Assembly: GCF_029269835.1 (NCBI RefSeq)
Contig: NZ_JARJBB010000001.1
Coordinates: 682,001-746,000 of the forward strand
Direction: 5' to 3'
Length of the DNA: 64,000 bases
Source of the DNA: Streptomyces tropicalis
GTDB taxonomy: Bacteria > Actinomycetota > Actinomycetes > Streptomycetales > Streptomycetaceae
Shown: in pieces, positions 52,220-61,182 of the stretch
Layout: each line of letters starts with the position of its first letter
How positions within the stretch are numbered: position 1 is the first letter of the stretch
Notes under the pieces: model-generated
Database searches by the model: none
What the model was told of the DNA's origin: nothing
The model's input: only the letters and a program-made list of their open reading frames with translations
Translations under genes and position numbers: made by a program

Positions 52220-54157
52220 ATGTTCGACACAGTTCTGGTGGCCAACCGCGGCGAGATCGCGGTCCGTGTCATCCGCACCCTGCGGTCGCTGGGCGTGCGC
52301 TCGGTGGCCGTCTTCTCCGACGCCGACGCCGACGCCCGGCACGTGCGCGAGGCCGACACCGCGGTCCGGCTCGGGCCGGCCCCCGCGTCCGAGAGCTATC
52401 TGTCGGTGGAGCGGCTGCTCGAGGCGGCGGCCCGCTCCGGCGCCCAGGCGGTCCACCCCGGCTACGGCTTCCTCGCGGAGAACGCCGGGTTCGCCCGCGC
52501 CTGCGCCGACGCCGGGCTCGTCTTCATCGGCCCGCCGGCCGACGCGATCGCCCTCATGGGCGACAAGATCCGCGCCAAGGAGACGGTCCGCGCGGCCGGG
52601 GTGCCGGTGGTCCCCGGCTCGCACGGCTCCGGCCTCACCGACGCCGAACTCGCCGAGGCGGCCCGCGGGATCGGCATGCCGGTGCTGCTGAAGCCGTCCG
52701 CGGGCGGCGGCGGCAAGGGCATGCGGCTGGTCCGCGACGCGGACCTGCTGGCGGACGAGATCGCCGCCGCCCGGCGCGAGGCGCGCGCCTCCTTCGGCGA
52801 CGACACCCTCCTCGTCGAGCGCTGGGTCGACCGGCCCCGCCACATCGAGATCCAGGTGCTGGCCGACGGGCACGGCGGGGTGGTCCACCTCGGCGAGCGC
52901 GAGTGCTCGCTCCAGCGCCGCCACCAGAAGATCATCGAGGAGGCGCCGAGCGTGCTCCTCGACGAGCGGACCCGTGCCGCGATGGGCGAGGCGGCCGTAC
53001 AGGCGGCCCGCTCCTGCGGGTACCGGGGCGCGGGCACGGTGGAGTTCATCGTCCCGGGCGGCGACCCGTCGTCGTACTACTTCATGGAGATGAACACCCG
53101 TCTCCAGGTGGAGCACCCGGTCACCGAGTTCGTCACGGGCCTGGACCTGGTGGAGTGGCAGCTGCGGGTGGCCGCGGGCGAGGCACTGCCGTTCGCGCAG
53201 GAGGACATCCGGCTGACCGGGCACGCGGTCGAGGCCCGGATCTGCGCCGAGGACCCGGCGCGCGGCTTCCTGCCCTCCGGCGGCACCGTGCTGCGGCTGC
53301 GCGAGCCGCAGGGTGAGGGCCTGCGCACCGACTCCGGGCTCAGCGAGGGCACCGAGGTCGGCAGCCTCTACGACCCGATGCTGTCCAAGGTGATCGCGTA
53401 CGGTCCCGACCGCGCGACCGCGCTGCGCAGGCTGCGGGCGGCCCTGGCGGAGACGGTCACCCTGGGCGTGCAGACCAACGCGGGCTTCCTGCGGCGGCTG
53501 CTGGCGCACCCGGCGGTGGTCGCGGGCGACCTGGACACCGGCCTGGTGGAGCGGGTGGTCGACGACCTGGTCTCCACGGACGTGCCCGACGAGGTCTACG
53601 AGGCGGCCGCGGCGGTGCGCCTGGACGCGCTGCGCCCGCGCGGCGAGGGCTGGACGGACCCCTTCTCGGTGCCGAGCGGCTGGCGGCTGGGCGGCGAGCC
53701 CCGGCCGGTGGCCTTCCCGCTGAGGGTGGGCGAGCCGGTGGAGCACGCCCCGCGCGGCACCCACGACGTCACCGGCGACCGGGTGTCCGTGACGGTGGAC
53801 GGCGTCCGCCACACCTTCGACCGCGCCGGGGACTGGCTCGGCCGGGACGGCGACGCCTGGCAGGTGCGCGACCACGACCCGGTGGCCGCGTCCCTGATGC
53901 GCGCGGCCCATGCCGGCGCCGACTCGCTCACCGCACCCATGCCCGGCACGGTGACGGTGGTGAAGGTCGCCGTCGGAGACGAGGTGGCCGCGGGCCAGAG
54001 CCTGCTGGTGGTCGAGGCGATGAAGATGGAGCACGTCATCTCCGCCCCGCACGCCGGCACCGTCACCGGGCTGGACGTCTCGCCGGGCACCACGGTCGCC
54101 ATGGACCAGGTGCTGGCCGTGATCGCTCCGCACGAGGAGGAGGCGGTGGCGCCGTGA
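52220..54157 (+). CDS. mccA: Methylcrotonyl-CoA carboxylase-type biotin carboxylase/carrier (alpha) subunit
   Basis: The 645-residue protein has a biotin carboxylase domain (about 1-445: [23 protein letters not shown]-grasp [49 protein letters not shown]). A linker/BT region follows, and a C-terminal biotinyl domain with EAMKMEHVI, where the Lys at about 603 is biotinylated. It forms carboxybiotin from bicarbonate and ATP for the beta subunit encoded 17 bases upstream. ATG 52220 is preceded by GAGGGGGG. Its stop overlaps the HMG-CoA lyase GTG (GTGA). Confidence 0.9.
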   Translation: MFDTVLVANRGEIAVRVIRTLRSLGVRSVAVFSDADADARHVREADTAVRLGPAPASESYLSVERLLEAAARSGAQAVHPGYGFLAENAGFARACADAGLVFIGPPADAIALMGDKIRAKETVRAAGVPVVPGSHGSGLTDAELAEAARGIGMPVLLKPSAGGGGKGMRLVRDADLLADEIAAARREARASFGDDTLLVERWVDRPRHIEIQVLADGHGGVVHLGERECSLQRRHQKIIEEAPSVLLDERTRAAMGEAAVQAARSCGYRGAGTVEFIVPGGDPSSYYFMEMNTRLQVEHPVTEFVTGLDLVEWQLRVAAGEALPFAQEDIRLTGHAVEARICAEDPARGFLPSGGTVLRLREPQGEGLRTDSGLSEGTEVGSLYDPMLSKVIAYGPDRATALRRLRAALAETVTLGVQTNAGFLRRLLAHPAVVAGDLDTGLVERVVDDLVSTDVPDEVYEAAAAVRLDALRPRGEGWTDPFSVPSGWRLGGEPRPVAFPLRVGEPVEHAPRGTHDVTGDRVSVTVDGVRHTFDRAGDWLGRDGDAWQVRDHDPVAASLMRAAHAGADSLTAPMPGTVTVVKVAVGDEVAAGQSLLVVEAMKMEHVISAPHAGTVTGLDVSPGTTVAMDQVLAVIAPHEEEAVAP

Positions 54158-55104
54158 CCGCGCAGGAACCGGGACTGCCGATGGTCGTCCCCGCGCAGGA
54201 CCTGCCCGGGCGGGTCAGGATCCACGAGGTCGGCCCGCGCGACGGCCTGCAGAACGAGAAGACCACCGTGCCGACCGAGGTGAAGGCGGAGTTCATCCGC
54301 CGCCTCGCCGACGCGGGCCTGACGACGATCGAGGCGACCAGCTTCGTGCACCCCAAGTGGGTGCCCCAACTGGCGGACGCGGAGGAGCTGTTCCCGCAGG
54401 TGCGGGACCTGAGGGGGGTGCACCTGCCGGTCCTCGTGCCGAACACCCGCGGCCTGGACCGCGCCCTCGCCCTCGGGGCCCGGCGCCTGGCGGTGTTCGC
54501 CAGCGCCACCGAGTCCTTCGCCAAGGCCAACCTCAACCGCACGGTGGAGGAGTCCCTCGCGGTCTTCGCCCCGGTGGTGGGCCGCGCGAAGGACGAGGGC
54601 GCCCACGTCCGCGGGTACGTCTCGATGTGCTTCGGCGACCCCTGGGAAGGTGCCGTGCCCCTCCACCAGGTCGTCCACGTCTGCCGGGCACTGCTGGACA
54701 TGGGCTGCGACGAGCTGAGCCTCGGCGACACCATCGGCGTCGCCACCCCGGGCCATGTGCTCGAGCTGCTCTCCGCGCTCAACGAGTCGGGCGTGCCGAC
54801 CAACGTCATCGGCGTGCACTTCCACGACACCTACGGCCAGGCGCTGGCCAACACCTATGCGGCACTGGAGCACGGGGTCACCACCGTGGACGCCTCCGCC
54901 GGCGGCCTCGGCGGCTGCCCGTACGCCAAGTCCGCCACCGGCAACCTCGCCACCGAAGACCTGGTGTGGATGCTGCAGGGTCTCGGCATCGAGACCGGGG
55001 TCGACCTCGGCCGCCTCGTCGCCACGAGCGCGTGGATGGCCGAACGGCTGGGCCGCCCCAGCCCCTCCCGCACCCTCCGCGCCCTCTCCCACAAGGAGCT
55101 GTGA
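54154..55104 (+). CDS. hmgL: Hydroxymethylglutaryl-CoA lyase
   Basis: The 316-residue TIM-barrel lyase cleaves HMG-CoA to acetoacetate and acetyl-CoA, the last step of leucine degradation. Motifs are [18 protein letters not shown] (metal and substrate binding), [30 protein letters not shown] (metal-binding His), and [15 protein letters not shown], where the Cys (about residue 255) is the catalytic cysteine of the family. GTG 54154 overlaps the carboxylase alpha stop by four bases. The acyl-CoA dehydrogenase follows after six bases. Confidence 0.93.
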   Translation: MTAQEPGLPMVVPAQDLPGRVRIHEVGPRDGLQNEKTTVPTEVKAEFIRRLADAGLTTIEATSFVHPKWVPQLADAEELFPQVRDLRGVHLPVLVPNTRGLDRALALGARRLAVFASATESFAKANLNRTVEESLAVFAPVVGRAKDEGAHVRGYVSMCFGDPWEGAVPLHQVVHVCRALLDMGCDELSLGDTIGVATPGHVLELLSALNESGVPTNVIGVHFHDTYGQALANTYAALEHGVTTVDASAGGLGGCPYAKSATGNLATEDLVWMLQGLGIETGVDLGRLVATSAWMAERLGRPSPSRTLRALSHKEL

Positions 55105-55110
55105 TCAACG

Positions 55111-56271
55111 ATGGACCACCGCCTCTCCCCCGAGCTGGAGGAACTCCGCCGCACGGTGGAGGAGTTCGCACACGACGTCGTGGCGCCCAAGATCGGCGAC
55201 TTCTACGAGCGGCACGAGTTCCCGTACGAGATCGTCCGTGAGATGGGCCGGATGGGTCTGTTCGGGCTGCCGTTCCCCGAGGAGTACGGCGGCATGGGCG
55301 GGGACTACCTGGCGCTCGGCATCGCGCTGGAGGAGCTGGCCCGGGTGGACTCCTCGGTCGCGATCACCCTGGAGGCGGGCGTCTCCCTGGGGGCCATGCC
55401 GCTGCACCTGTTCGGCACCGAGGAGCAGAAGCGCCGGTGGCTGCCGAAGCTGTGCTCCGGGGAGATGCTCGGCGCCTTCGGTCTGACCGAGCCGGACGGC
55501 GGCTCCGACGCGGGCGCCACCCGGACGACGGCCCGGCTGGACCCGGACACCGACGAATGGGTGATCAACGGCACCAAGTGCTTCATCACCAACTCCGGCA
55601 CCGACATCACCGGTCTGGTGACGGTCACCGCGGTGACCGGACGCAAGCCGGACGGCCGCCCGCTGATCTCGGCGATCATCGTCCCGTCGGGCACCCCCGG
55701 GTTCACGGTCGCCCCCGCCTACTCCAAGGTCGGCTGGAACGCCTCCGACACCCGCGAGCTGTCCTTCGCCGACGTGCGCGTGCCGGCGGCGAACCTGCTG
55801 GGCGAGGAGGGCCGCGGCTACGCGCAGTTCCTGCGGATCCTGGACGAGGGCCGAATCGCCATCGCGGCGCTGGCCACCGGGCTGGCGCAGGGCTGTGTGG
55901 ACGAGTCGGTGAAGTACGCCAAGGAGCGTCACGCCTTCGGCCGGCCCATCGGCGCCAACCAGGCCATCCAGTTCAAGATCGCCGACATGGAGATGAAGGC
56001 CCACACGGCCCGGCTGGCCTGGCGGGACGCGGCCTCCCGGCTGGTCGCGGGCGAGCCCTTCAAGAAGGAGGCGGCGCTGGCGAAGCTCTACTCCTCCACG
56101 GTCGCCGTCGACAACGCCCGTGAGGCCACCCAGGTCCACGGCGGCTACGGCTTCATGAACGAGTACCCGGTCGCCCGGATGTGGCGGGATTCCAAGATCC
56201 TCGAGATCGGCGAGGGCACCAGCGAGGTCCAGCGCCTGCTGATCGCCCGGGAACTGGGACTGACCGGCTGA
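55111..56271 (+). CDS. acdH: Branched/short-chain acyl-CoA dehydrogenase
   Basis: The 386-residue flavoprotein oxidises acyl-CoA and passes electrons to ETF. Motifs are GAFGLTEPDGGSDAGATRTT, NGTKCFITNSGTDITGLV, KERHAFGRPIGANQAIQFKI, QVHGGYGFMNEYPVARMWRD and ILEIGEGTSEVQRLLIARELG. The catalytic Glu is in the classical position (about Glu368 in G-E-G-T). From memory, the S. coelicolor and S. avermitilis AcdH proteins in this location are branched-chain acyl-CoA dehydrogenases for valine, leucine and isoleucine catabolism. ATG 55111 has AAGGAG 11 bases upstream, inside hmgL. It is last in the operon; a hairpin follows at 56308. Confidence 0.87.
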   Translation: MDHRLSPELEELRRTVEEFAHDVVAPKIGDFYERHEFPYEIVREMGRMGLFGLPFPEEYGGMGGDYLALGIALEELARVDSSVAITLEAGVSLGAMPLHLFGTEEQKRRWLPKLCSGEMLGAFGLTEPDGGSDAGATRTTARLDPDTDEWVINGTKCFITNSGTDITGLVTVTAVTGRKPDGRPLISAIIVPSGTPGFTVAPAYSKVGWNASDTRELSFADVRVPAANLLGEEGRGYAQFLRILDEGRIAIAALATGLAQGCVDESVKYAKERHAFGRPIGANQAIQFKIADMEMKAHTARLAWRDAASRLVAGEPFKKEAALAKLYSSTVAVDNAREATQVHGGYGFMNEYPVARMWRDSKILEIGEGTSEVQRLLIARELGLTG

Positions 56272-56307
56272 CACCCCGACCCCTTCGGCCCCGGCCCTTG
56301 CGGCTCC

Positions 56308-56340
56308 TCCGGCCCGCGCCCGACCTGGGCGCGGGCCGGA
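56308..56340. terminator. Hairpin after acdH
   Basis: TCCGGCCCGCGCCC pairs perfectly with GGGCGCGGGCCGGA around a five-base loop, about 37 bases after the acdH stop. Confidence 0.75.
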
Positions 56341-56439
56341 CCCGTCCCGGGCCGACCCGGATCCGTCCCGGGCCCTGACGTCACACGCGCGACTCCCTGT
56401 GGCAGGGGTGCGGGCCGTGCCACCCCCCTGGATGCAAAG

Positions 56440-56458
56440 TGAGGTTAGGCTAACCTAT
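56440..56458. promoter_or_regulatory. Iron box (DmdR1/IdeR operator) upstream of desE
   Basis: TGAGGTTAGGCTAACCTAT differs from the palindromic consensus TTAGGTTAGGCTAACCTAA at positions 2, 3 and 19 only. It lies 55 bases before the desE start. By analogy with DmdR1/IdeR regulons it should repress desE when iron is plentiful. Confidence 0.85.
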
Positions 56459-56512
56459 CTTCGACCTGTCCGGCGGGCGTTCCGCCTGCCTCGTTCGAAA
56501 GCAGTCGCAGCC

Positions 56513-57562
56513 ATGCCCCACTCCCGTGCCCTGCCCCCCTCCCGTCGCGGCGTCCTCGCCGCCGGCGGCGCCCTCGGCCTCGGAGCCGCGCTCGCGGCCT
56601 GCGGGGACGGCGGCACGAAAAGCGGTGGCGCGGGCGGCGGAGCAGCCGCCGGCCGCCAGGGCCCCTGGTCCTTCCGGGACGACCGCGGCCGCACCGCGAA
56701 GGCGGACCGCACCCCGTCGAGCATCGTCGCCTTCGCCGGCGCCGCCGCCGCGCTGCACGACTACGGGGTCGGCGTCACCGGCGTCTTCGGCCCGACCCGG
56801 ACCAAGGACGGCCGGGCCGACGTGCAGGCCGGCGACCTGGACGTCGGCAAGGTGACGCTCCTCGGCAACGAGTGGGGCCAGTTCAACATCGAGAAGTACG
56901 CGGCCCTCGCGCCCGACCTCCTCGTCTCCACACTGTTCGACGACGCCGGCACCCTCTGGTACGTCCCCGAGGAGTCCCGGCAGAAGATCCTCGACGTGGG
57001 CGCACCGACCGTCGGCATCTCCGTCTACGACCGGCAGCTGACCGTGTCCCTGGAGCGGATGCTCGCCCTGGCGACGTCGCTCGGCGCGGACGCGGCGGGC
57101 ACGGAGGTCGGGCAGGCCAGGAAGCGCTTCGAGGACGCGGCCGCCCGGCTGCGGGCCGCGGCGAAGGCGAAGCGCGGCATCACGGTGATGGCGGCCTCCG
57201 CCAGTGCGGACCTGCTCTACGTCTCCGGCACGAACCTGTCCGCCGACCTGGAGTACTTCAAGGCCCTGGGCGTCGGCTTCGTCGAGCCCCCGGAGAAGGC
57301 CAAGGCCGGGGGCGGCGGCTGGTACGAGTCCCTCAGCTGGGAGAACGCCGACCGGTACGCCGCCGACATCATCATGATGGACAACCGCAGTTCGGCCCTG
57401 CAGCCCGCCGCCATCACCGAGGGCACCTGGAAGAGGCTCCCCGCCGTCCGGGCCGGCCAGGTCATCGCCCGCAATCCGGAGCCGATCCTCTCCTACGCCA
57501 AGTGCGCCCCACTGCTGGAGGACCTCGCCGAGGCCCTGGAGAAGGCGAAGAAGGTCGCCTGA
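56513..57562 (+). CDS. desE: Ferric desferrioxamine-binding lipoprotein DesE
   Basis: The 349-residue substrate-binding protein has an N-terminal SRRGVLAAGGALGLGAALAA signal with a twin-Arg pair and the lipobox LAAC (Cys at about residue 30), so it is an exported lipoprotein. The mature part is an FepB/FhuD-type helical-backbone binding fold (KADRTPSSIVAFAGAAAALH, EKYAALAPDLLVST, SWENADRYAADIIMM, TWKRLPAVRAGQVIA). It captures ferrioxamines outside the membrane for an ABC permease encoded elsewhere. ATG 56513 follows an iron box by 54 bases. The Shine-Dalgarno match is weak. Confidence 0.92.
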   Translation: MPHSRALPPSRRGVLAAGGALGLGAALAACGDGGTKSGGAGGGAAAGRQGPWSFRDDRGRTAKADRTPSSIVAFAGAAAALHDYGVGVTGVFGPTRTKDGRADVQAGDLDVGKVTLLGNEWGQFNIEKYAALAPDLLVSTLFDDAGTLWYVPEESRQKILDVGAPTVGISVYDRQLTVSLERMLALATSLGADAAGTEVGQARKRFEDAAARLRAAAKAKRGITVMAASASADLLYVSGTNLSADLEYFKALGVGFVEPPEKAKAGGGGWYESLSWENADRYAADIIMMDNRSSALQPAAITEGTWKRLPAVRAGQVIARNPEPILSYAKCAPLLEDLAEALEKAKKVA

Positions 57563-57579
57563 GACACCGGGGAGCCCTC

Positions 57580-57792
57580 GTGACGACCGCAGCGGCCGCC
57601 CCGTTCCGCTTCTTCGCCCTGCAGGTCGCGCGGACGAGGCGGCTCAACCCGCCCCCGGTCCGCGGCGCCCACGCGGGTCCCGACCGGCACACGCCCCCCT
57701 CACGCGAACCCGGCACCGACCGGCGGCGGGTCACCTTCGCGGGCCACTGGCGGCGCGGGCCCAGCGAGGAGGAACCGCGCGCCCGGGAGTGA
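57580..57792 (+). pseudogene. desF: Siderophore-interacting protein (desF) remnant with a large internal deletion
   Basis: A 70-codon open frame starts at GTG 57580 (GGGGAG six bases upstream). Residues 1-25 (APFRFFALQVARTRRLNPP) look like the N-terminus of a siderophore-interacting FAD reductase. Residues about 45-70 (GTDRRRVTFAGHWRRGPSEEE) look like its extreme C-terminus. Intact family members are about 250-290 residues, so roughly 200 residues, including the FAD- and NAD(P)H-binding core, are missing. From memory, S. coelicolor has an intact gene (desF) exactly here between desE and desA. The frame is preserved, so a short peptide could still be made, but it cannot be a reductase. Confidence 0.7.
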
Positions 57793-57830
57793 GGCGACGC
57801 GGGCGGAGGAGGGGCGGGATTCCCTCAAAA

Positions 57831-57849
57831 TTAGGTTAGGCTAACCTAA
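57831..57849. promoter_or_regulatory. Perfect iron box upstream of desA
   Basis: TTAGGTTAGGCTAACCTAA is a perfect 19-bp palindromic match to the actinobacterial DmdR/IdeR consensus, 72 bases before the desA start. It should give iron-dependent repression of desABCD. Confidence 0.93.
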
Positions 57850-57921
57850 GTTACTGCGGGCTGTTCCGCCCCTCTCCCGTCGTCCCGCACGGACCGTCCC
57901 CACCCACCGGAGGACCCCCAC

Positions 57922-59364
57922 ATGCGCTCGCACCTGCTCAACGACCGGACCGCGGAGCACTACCGCCGCTCCGTGACCGACGGAGTGGAGCGGGTGGCCG
58001 CCCGACTCGCCGCCACCGGACAGCCGTTCACCGGCACCACGGTCGACGCCCTCGCCCCCCGCGTCGACGGGATCGACCTGGACCGGCCGCTGCACGACAC
58101 CGCCGCGGCCCTCGACGAACTGGAGGAGGTCTACCTGCGGGACGCGGTCTACTTCCACCACCCCCGCTACCTCGCCCACCTCAACTGCCCGGTCGTCGTC
58201 CCGGCCGTGCTCGCCGAGGCGGTCCTCTCCGCCGTCAACTCCTCCCTCGACACCTGGGACCAGTCCACCGGCGGCACCCTGATCGAGCGCCGGCTGGTGG
58301 ACTGGACGGCCGCCCGGATCGGCCTCGGCCCGGCCGCCGACGGCGTGTTCACCTCCGGCGGCACCCAGTCCAACCTCCAGGCACTGCTCCTGGCCCGCGA
58401 GGAGGCCAAGACGGACGCCCCGGAGAAGCTGCGGATCCTCGTCTCCGAGGCGGGCCACTTCAGCGTGCGCAAGGCGGCGAAGCTGCTGGGCCTGGGCCCC
58501 GGGGCGGTGATCCCCGTGCCCGTCGAGCGGGACCGGCGCATGCAGGCCGTCGCGCTCGCCCGCGAGCTGGAGCGCTGCCGCCGGGACGGCCACGTCCCGA
58601 TGGCCGTGGTCGCCACCGCCGGCACCACCGACTTCGGCTCCATCGACCCGCTGCCGGAGATCGCCGAGCTGTGCGACCGGTACGGCGTGTGGCTGCACGC
58701 CGACGCGGCCTACGGCTGCGGGCTGCTGGTCTCCCCCACCCGGCGCGGCCTCCTCGCGGGCATCGAGCGGGCCGACTCGGTCACCGTCGACTACCACAAG
58801 TCCTTCTTCCAGCCGGTCAGCTGCTCCGCCCTGCTGGTCCGGGACGCCGCCACCCTGCGGCACGCGACCTACCACGCCGACTACCTCAACCCGCGCCGAG
58901 CTGTCGCCGAGCGCATCCCCAACCAGGTCGACAAGTCCCTCCAGACCACCCGCCGCTTCGACGCCCTCAAGCTGTGGATGACCCTGCGCGTCATGGGCGC
59001 CGACGCGATCGGCGGCCTCTTCGACGAGGTGTGCGGCCTGGCCCGGGAGGGCTGGCGGCTGCTGGCCGGCGACCCCCGCTTCGAGGTTGTCGCCGAACCG
59101 GCCCTGTCCACCCTGGTCTTCCGCCACGTCCCGGCCGCGGTCACCGACCCGGCGGTGATCGACCGCGCCAACCTGTACGCCCGCGAGGCCCTGTTCGCCT
59201 CCGGCGACGCCGTCGTCGCCGGCACCACGGTCGGTGGCCGCCACCACCTGAAGTTCACCCTGCTCAACCCCGAGACCACGACGGCCGACCTGTCCGCCGT
59301 GCTCGACCTGATCGCCGGCCACGCCGAGCAGTACCTGGGAGAGTCCCTTGACCGCGCCTGCTGA
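57922..59364 (+). CDS. desA: Lysine decarboxylase DesA
   Basis: The 480-residue PLP group II decarboxylase converts L-lysine to cadaverine, the first step of desferrioxamine synthesis. Motifs are [66 protein letters not shown] (PLP-binding Asp) and [18 protein letters not shown] with the Schiff-base Lys293. ATG 57922 follows GGAGG at eight bases, downstream of a perfect iron box. It overlaps desB by 17 bases. Confidence 0.95.
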   Translation: MRSHLLNDRTAEHYRRSVTDGVERVAARLAATGQPFTGTTVDALAPRVDGIDLDRPLHDTAAALDELEEVYLRDAVYFHHPRYLAHLNCPVVVPAVLAEAVLSAVNSSLDTWDQSTGGTLIERRLVDWTAARIGLGPAADGVFTSGGTQSNLQALLLAREEAKTDAPEKLRILVSEAGHFSVRKAAKLLGLGPGAVIPVPVERDRRMQAVALARELERCRRDGHVPMAVVATAGTTDFGSIDPLPEIAELCDRYGVWLHADAAYGCGLLVSPTRRGLLAGIERADSVTVDYHKSFFQPVSCSALLVRDAATLRHATYHADYLNPRRAVAERIPNQVDKSLQTTRRFDALKLWMTLRVMGADAIGGLFDEVCGLAREGWRLLAGDPRFEVVAEPALSTLVFRHVPAAVTDPAVIDRANLYAREALFASGDAVVAGTTVGGRHHLKFTLLNPETTTADLSAVLDLIAGHAEQYLGESLDRAC

Positions 59365-60640
59365 TTCCGCCGAAGCCGTCCACGGCCCCTACGACTTCGT
59401 GGGCATCGGCCTCGGCCCCTTCAACCTCGGCCTCGCCTGCCTGACCGAGCCGATCGACCACGTCACCGGCGTCTTCCTGGAGTCCAAGCCCGACTTCGCC
59501 TGGCACGCGGGGATGTTCCTCGACGGAGCCCACCTCCAGACCCCGTTCCTGTCGGACCTGGTCACCCTGGCCGACCCGACCTCCCCGTACTCCTTCCTCA
59601 ACTACCTGAAGGAGCGCGGCCGGCTGTACTCGTTCTACATCCGGGAGAACTTCCACCCGCTGCGCGTCGAGTACGACGACTACTGCCGCTGGGCCGCGTC
59701 GAAGCTGAGCAGCGTCCGCTTCGGCACCACCGTCACCGAGGTCACGTACGACGAGGCGGGCGAGCTGTACGCGGTGCGCACGCACACCGGCGCGGTCTTC
59801 CTGGCCCGCCGGCTCGTCCTCGGCACCGGCACCCCGCCCCACGTCCCCGAGCCCTGCCGCGGCCTGCCCGGCGACGCCCTCCACAACTCCCGCTATCTGG
59901 AGCACAAGGCGGAGCTCCAGCGCAAGGAGTCGATCACGCTGGTGGGCAGCGGCCAGTCCGCCGCGGAGATCTACCTCGACCTGCTGAGCGAGATCGACGT
60001 CCACGGCTACCGGCTGAACTGGGTGACCCGCTCCCCGCGCTTCTTCCCGCTGGAGTACACCAAGCTCACCCTGGAGATGACCTCCCCGGAGTACGCCGAC
60101 TACTTCCACGCGCTGCCCGAGCCGACCCGCCACCGCCTCACCGAGATTCAGAAGGGCCTGTACAAGGGCATCGACGGCGATCTGATCGACGAGATCTTCG
60201 ACCTGCTGTACCGCAAGAACCTCGCCGGGCCGGTGCCCACCCGCCTGCTCACCAACTCCGCGCTGAGAGCGGCACGCCACGAGGACGGCACCTACACCCT
60301 GACCTTCCGTCAGGAGGAGCAGGGCAAGGACTTCGAGCTGCGGTCCCAGGGGCTGGTCCTGGCCACCGGCTACCGCTACACCGAGCCGGAGTTCCTCCGG
60401 CCGATCCGGGACCGCCTGCGCTACGACTCCCACGGCCGCCACGACGTGGCCCGCAACTACGCCATCGACGTCACGGGCCGGGGCGTCTTCCTGCAGAACG
60501 CCGGCGTCCACACCCACAGCGTCACCAGCCCCGACCTGGGCATGGGCGCCTACCGCAACAGCTGCATCATCCGCGAGCTGCTCGGCACGGAGCACTACCC
60601 GGTCGAGAAGAGCATCGCCTTCCAGGAGTTCGCCGTATGA
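59348..60640 (+). CDS. desB: Cadaverine N-monooxygenase DesB
   Basis: The 430-residue FAD/NADPH N-hydroxylating monooxygenase (IucD/PvdA family) makes N-hydroxycadaverine. Motifs are [16 protein letters not shown] (FAD-binding), [37 protein letters not shown] (NADPH-binding) and the C-terminal [14 protein letters not shown]. It uses a TTG start at 59348 with GGGAGAG five bases upstream, inside the 3' end of desA. Its stop overlaps the desC start (ATGA). Confidence 0.95.
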   Translation: MTAPADSAEAVHGPYDFVGIGLGPFNLGLACLTEPIDHVTGVFLESKPDFAWHAGMFLDGAHLQTPFLSDLVTLADPTSPYSFLNYLKERGRLYSFYIRENFHPLRVEYDDYCRWAASKLSSVRFGTTVTEVTYDEAGELYAVRTHTGAVFLARRLVLGTGTPPHVPEPCRGLPGDALHNSRYLEHKAELQRKESITLVGSGQSAAEIYLDLLSEIDVHGYRLNWVTRSPRFFPLEYTKLTLEMTSPEYADYFHALPEPTRHRLTEIQKGLYKGIDGDLIDEIFDLLYRKNLAGPVPTRLLTNSALRAARHEDGTYTLTFRQEEQGKDFELRSQGLVLATGYRYTEPEFLRPIRDRLRYDSHGRHDVARNYAIDVTGRGVFLQNAGVHTHSVTSPDLGMGAYRNSCIIRELLGTEHYPVEKSIAFQEFAV

Positions 60641-61182
60641 CCGCCCCCGCCGAGATCGGCACCCTCACCCTGCGCCCCCTCGACCCCTCCGGGGACGCCG
60701 GGCTGCTGCACCGCTGGGTCACCCACCCGAAGGCGGTCTTCTGGCTGATGCAGGACGCGACCCCCGAGGACGTCGAGCGGGCCTACCGGGACATCGCCGC
60801 CGACCCGCACCACCACGCGCTCCTCGGACTGCACGACGGGCGGCCCGCCTTCCTCATGGAGCACTACGACCCCGCCCGCCGCGAACTGGCCGGGCTGTAC
60901 GCGCCGGAGCCGGGCGACGTGGGCATGCACTTCCTGGTCGCACCGGCCGACGCCCCCGTGCACGGCTTCACCCGCGCCGTGATCACCGCGGTCGTGCGGC
61001 ACCTGTTCGACGACCCCGCCACCGGCCGGATCGTCGTGGAGCCGGACGTGCGCAACACGGCCGTGCACGCGCTGAACGCGGCCGTCGGGTTCGTCCCGGA
61101 GCGCGAGATCCGCAAGCCGGAGAAGACCGCGCTGCTCAGCTTCTGCACCCGCACCCGCTTCGCACAGGCGGTGGCCGCATGA
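60637..61182 (+). CDS. desC: N-hydroxycadaverine acyltransferase DesC
   Basis: The 181-residue GNAT-type acyltransferase (Acetyltransf_8, IucB/RhbD-like) acylates N-hydroxycadaverine with succinyl- or acetyl-CoA to give the hydroxamate monomers. Landmarks are [68 protein letters not shown] and the CoA-site [23 protein letters not shown] overlaps the desB stop, and its stop overlaps the desD start. Confidence 0.94.
   Translation: MTAPAEIGTLTLRPLDPSGDAGLLHRWVTHPKAVFWLMQDATPEDVERAYRDIAADPHHHALLGLHDGRPAFLMEHYDPARRELAGLYAPEPGDVGMHFLVAPADAPVHGFTRAVITAVVRHLFDDPATGRIVVEPDVRNTAVHALNAAVGFVPEREIRKPEKTALLSFCTRTRFAQAVAA

Noticed and set aside
57831..57849. Rho-independent terminator
   Set aside because: The palindrome is a short AT-containing 19-mer matching the iron-box consensus exactly and lies upstream of desA, so an operator fits better.
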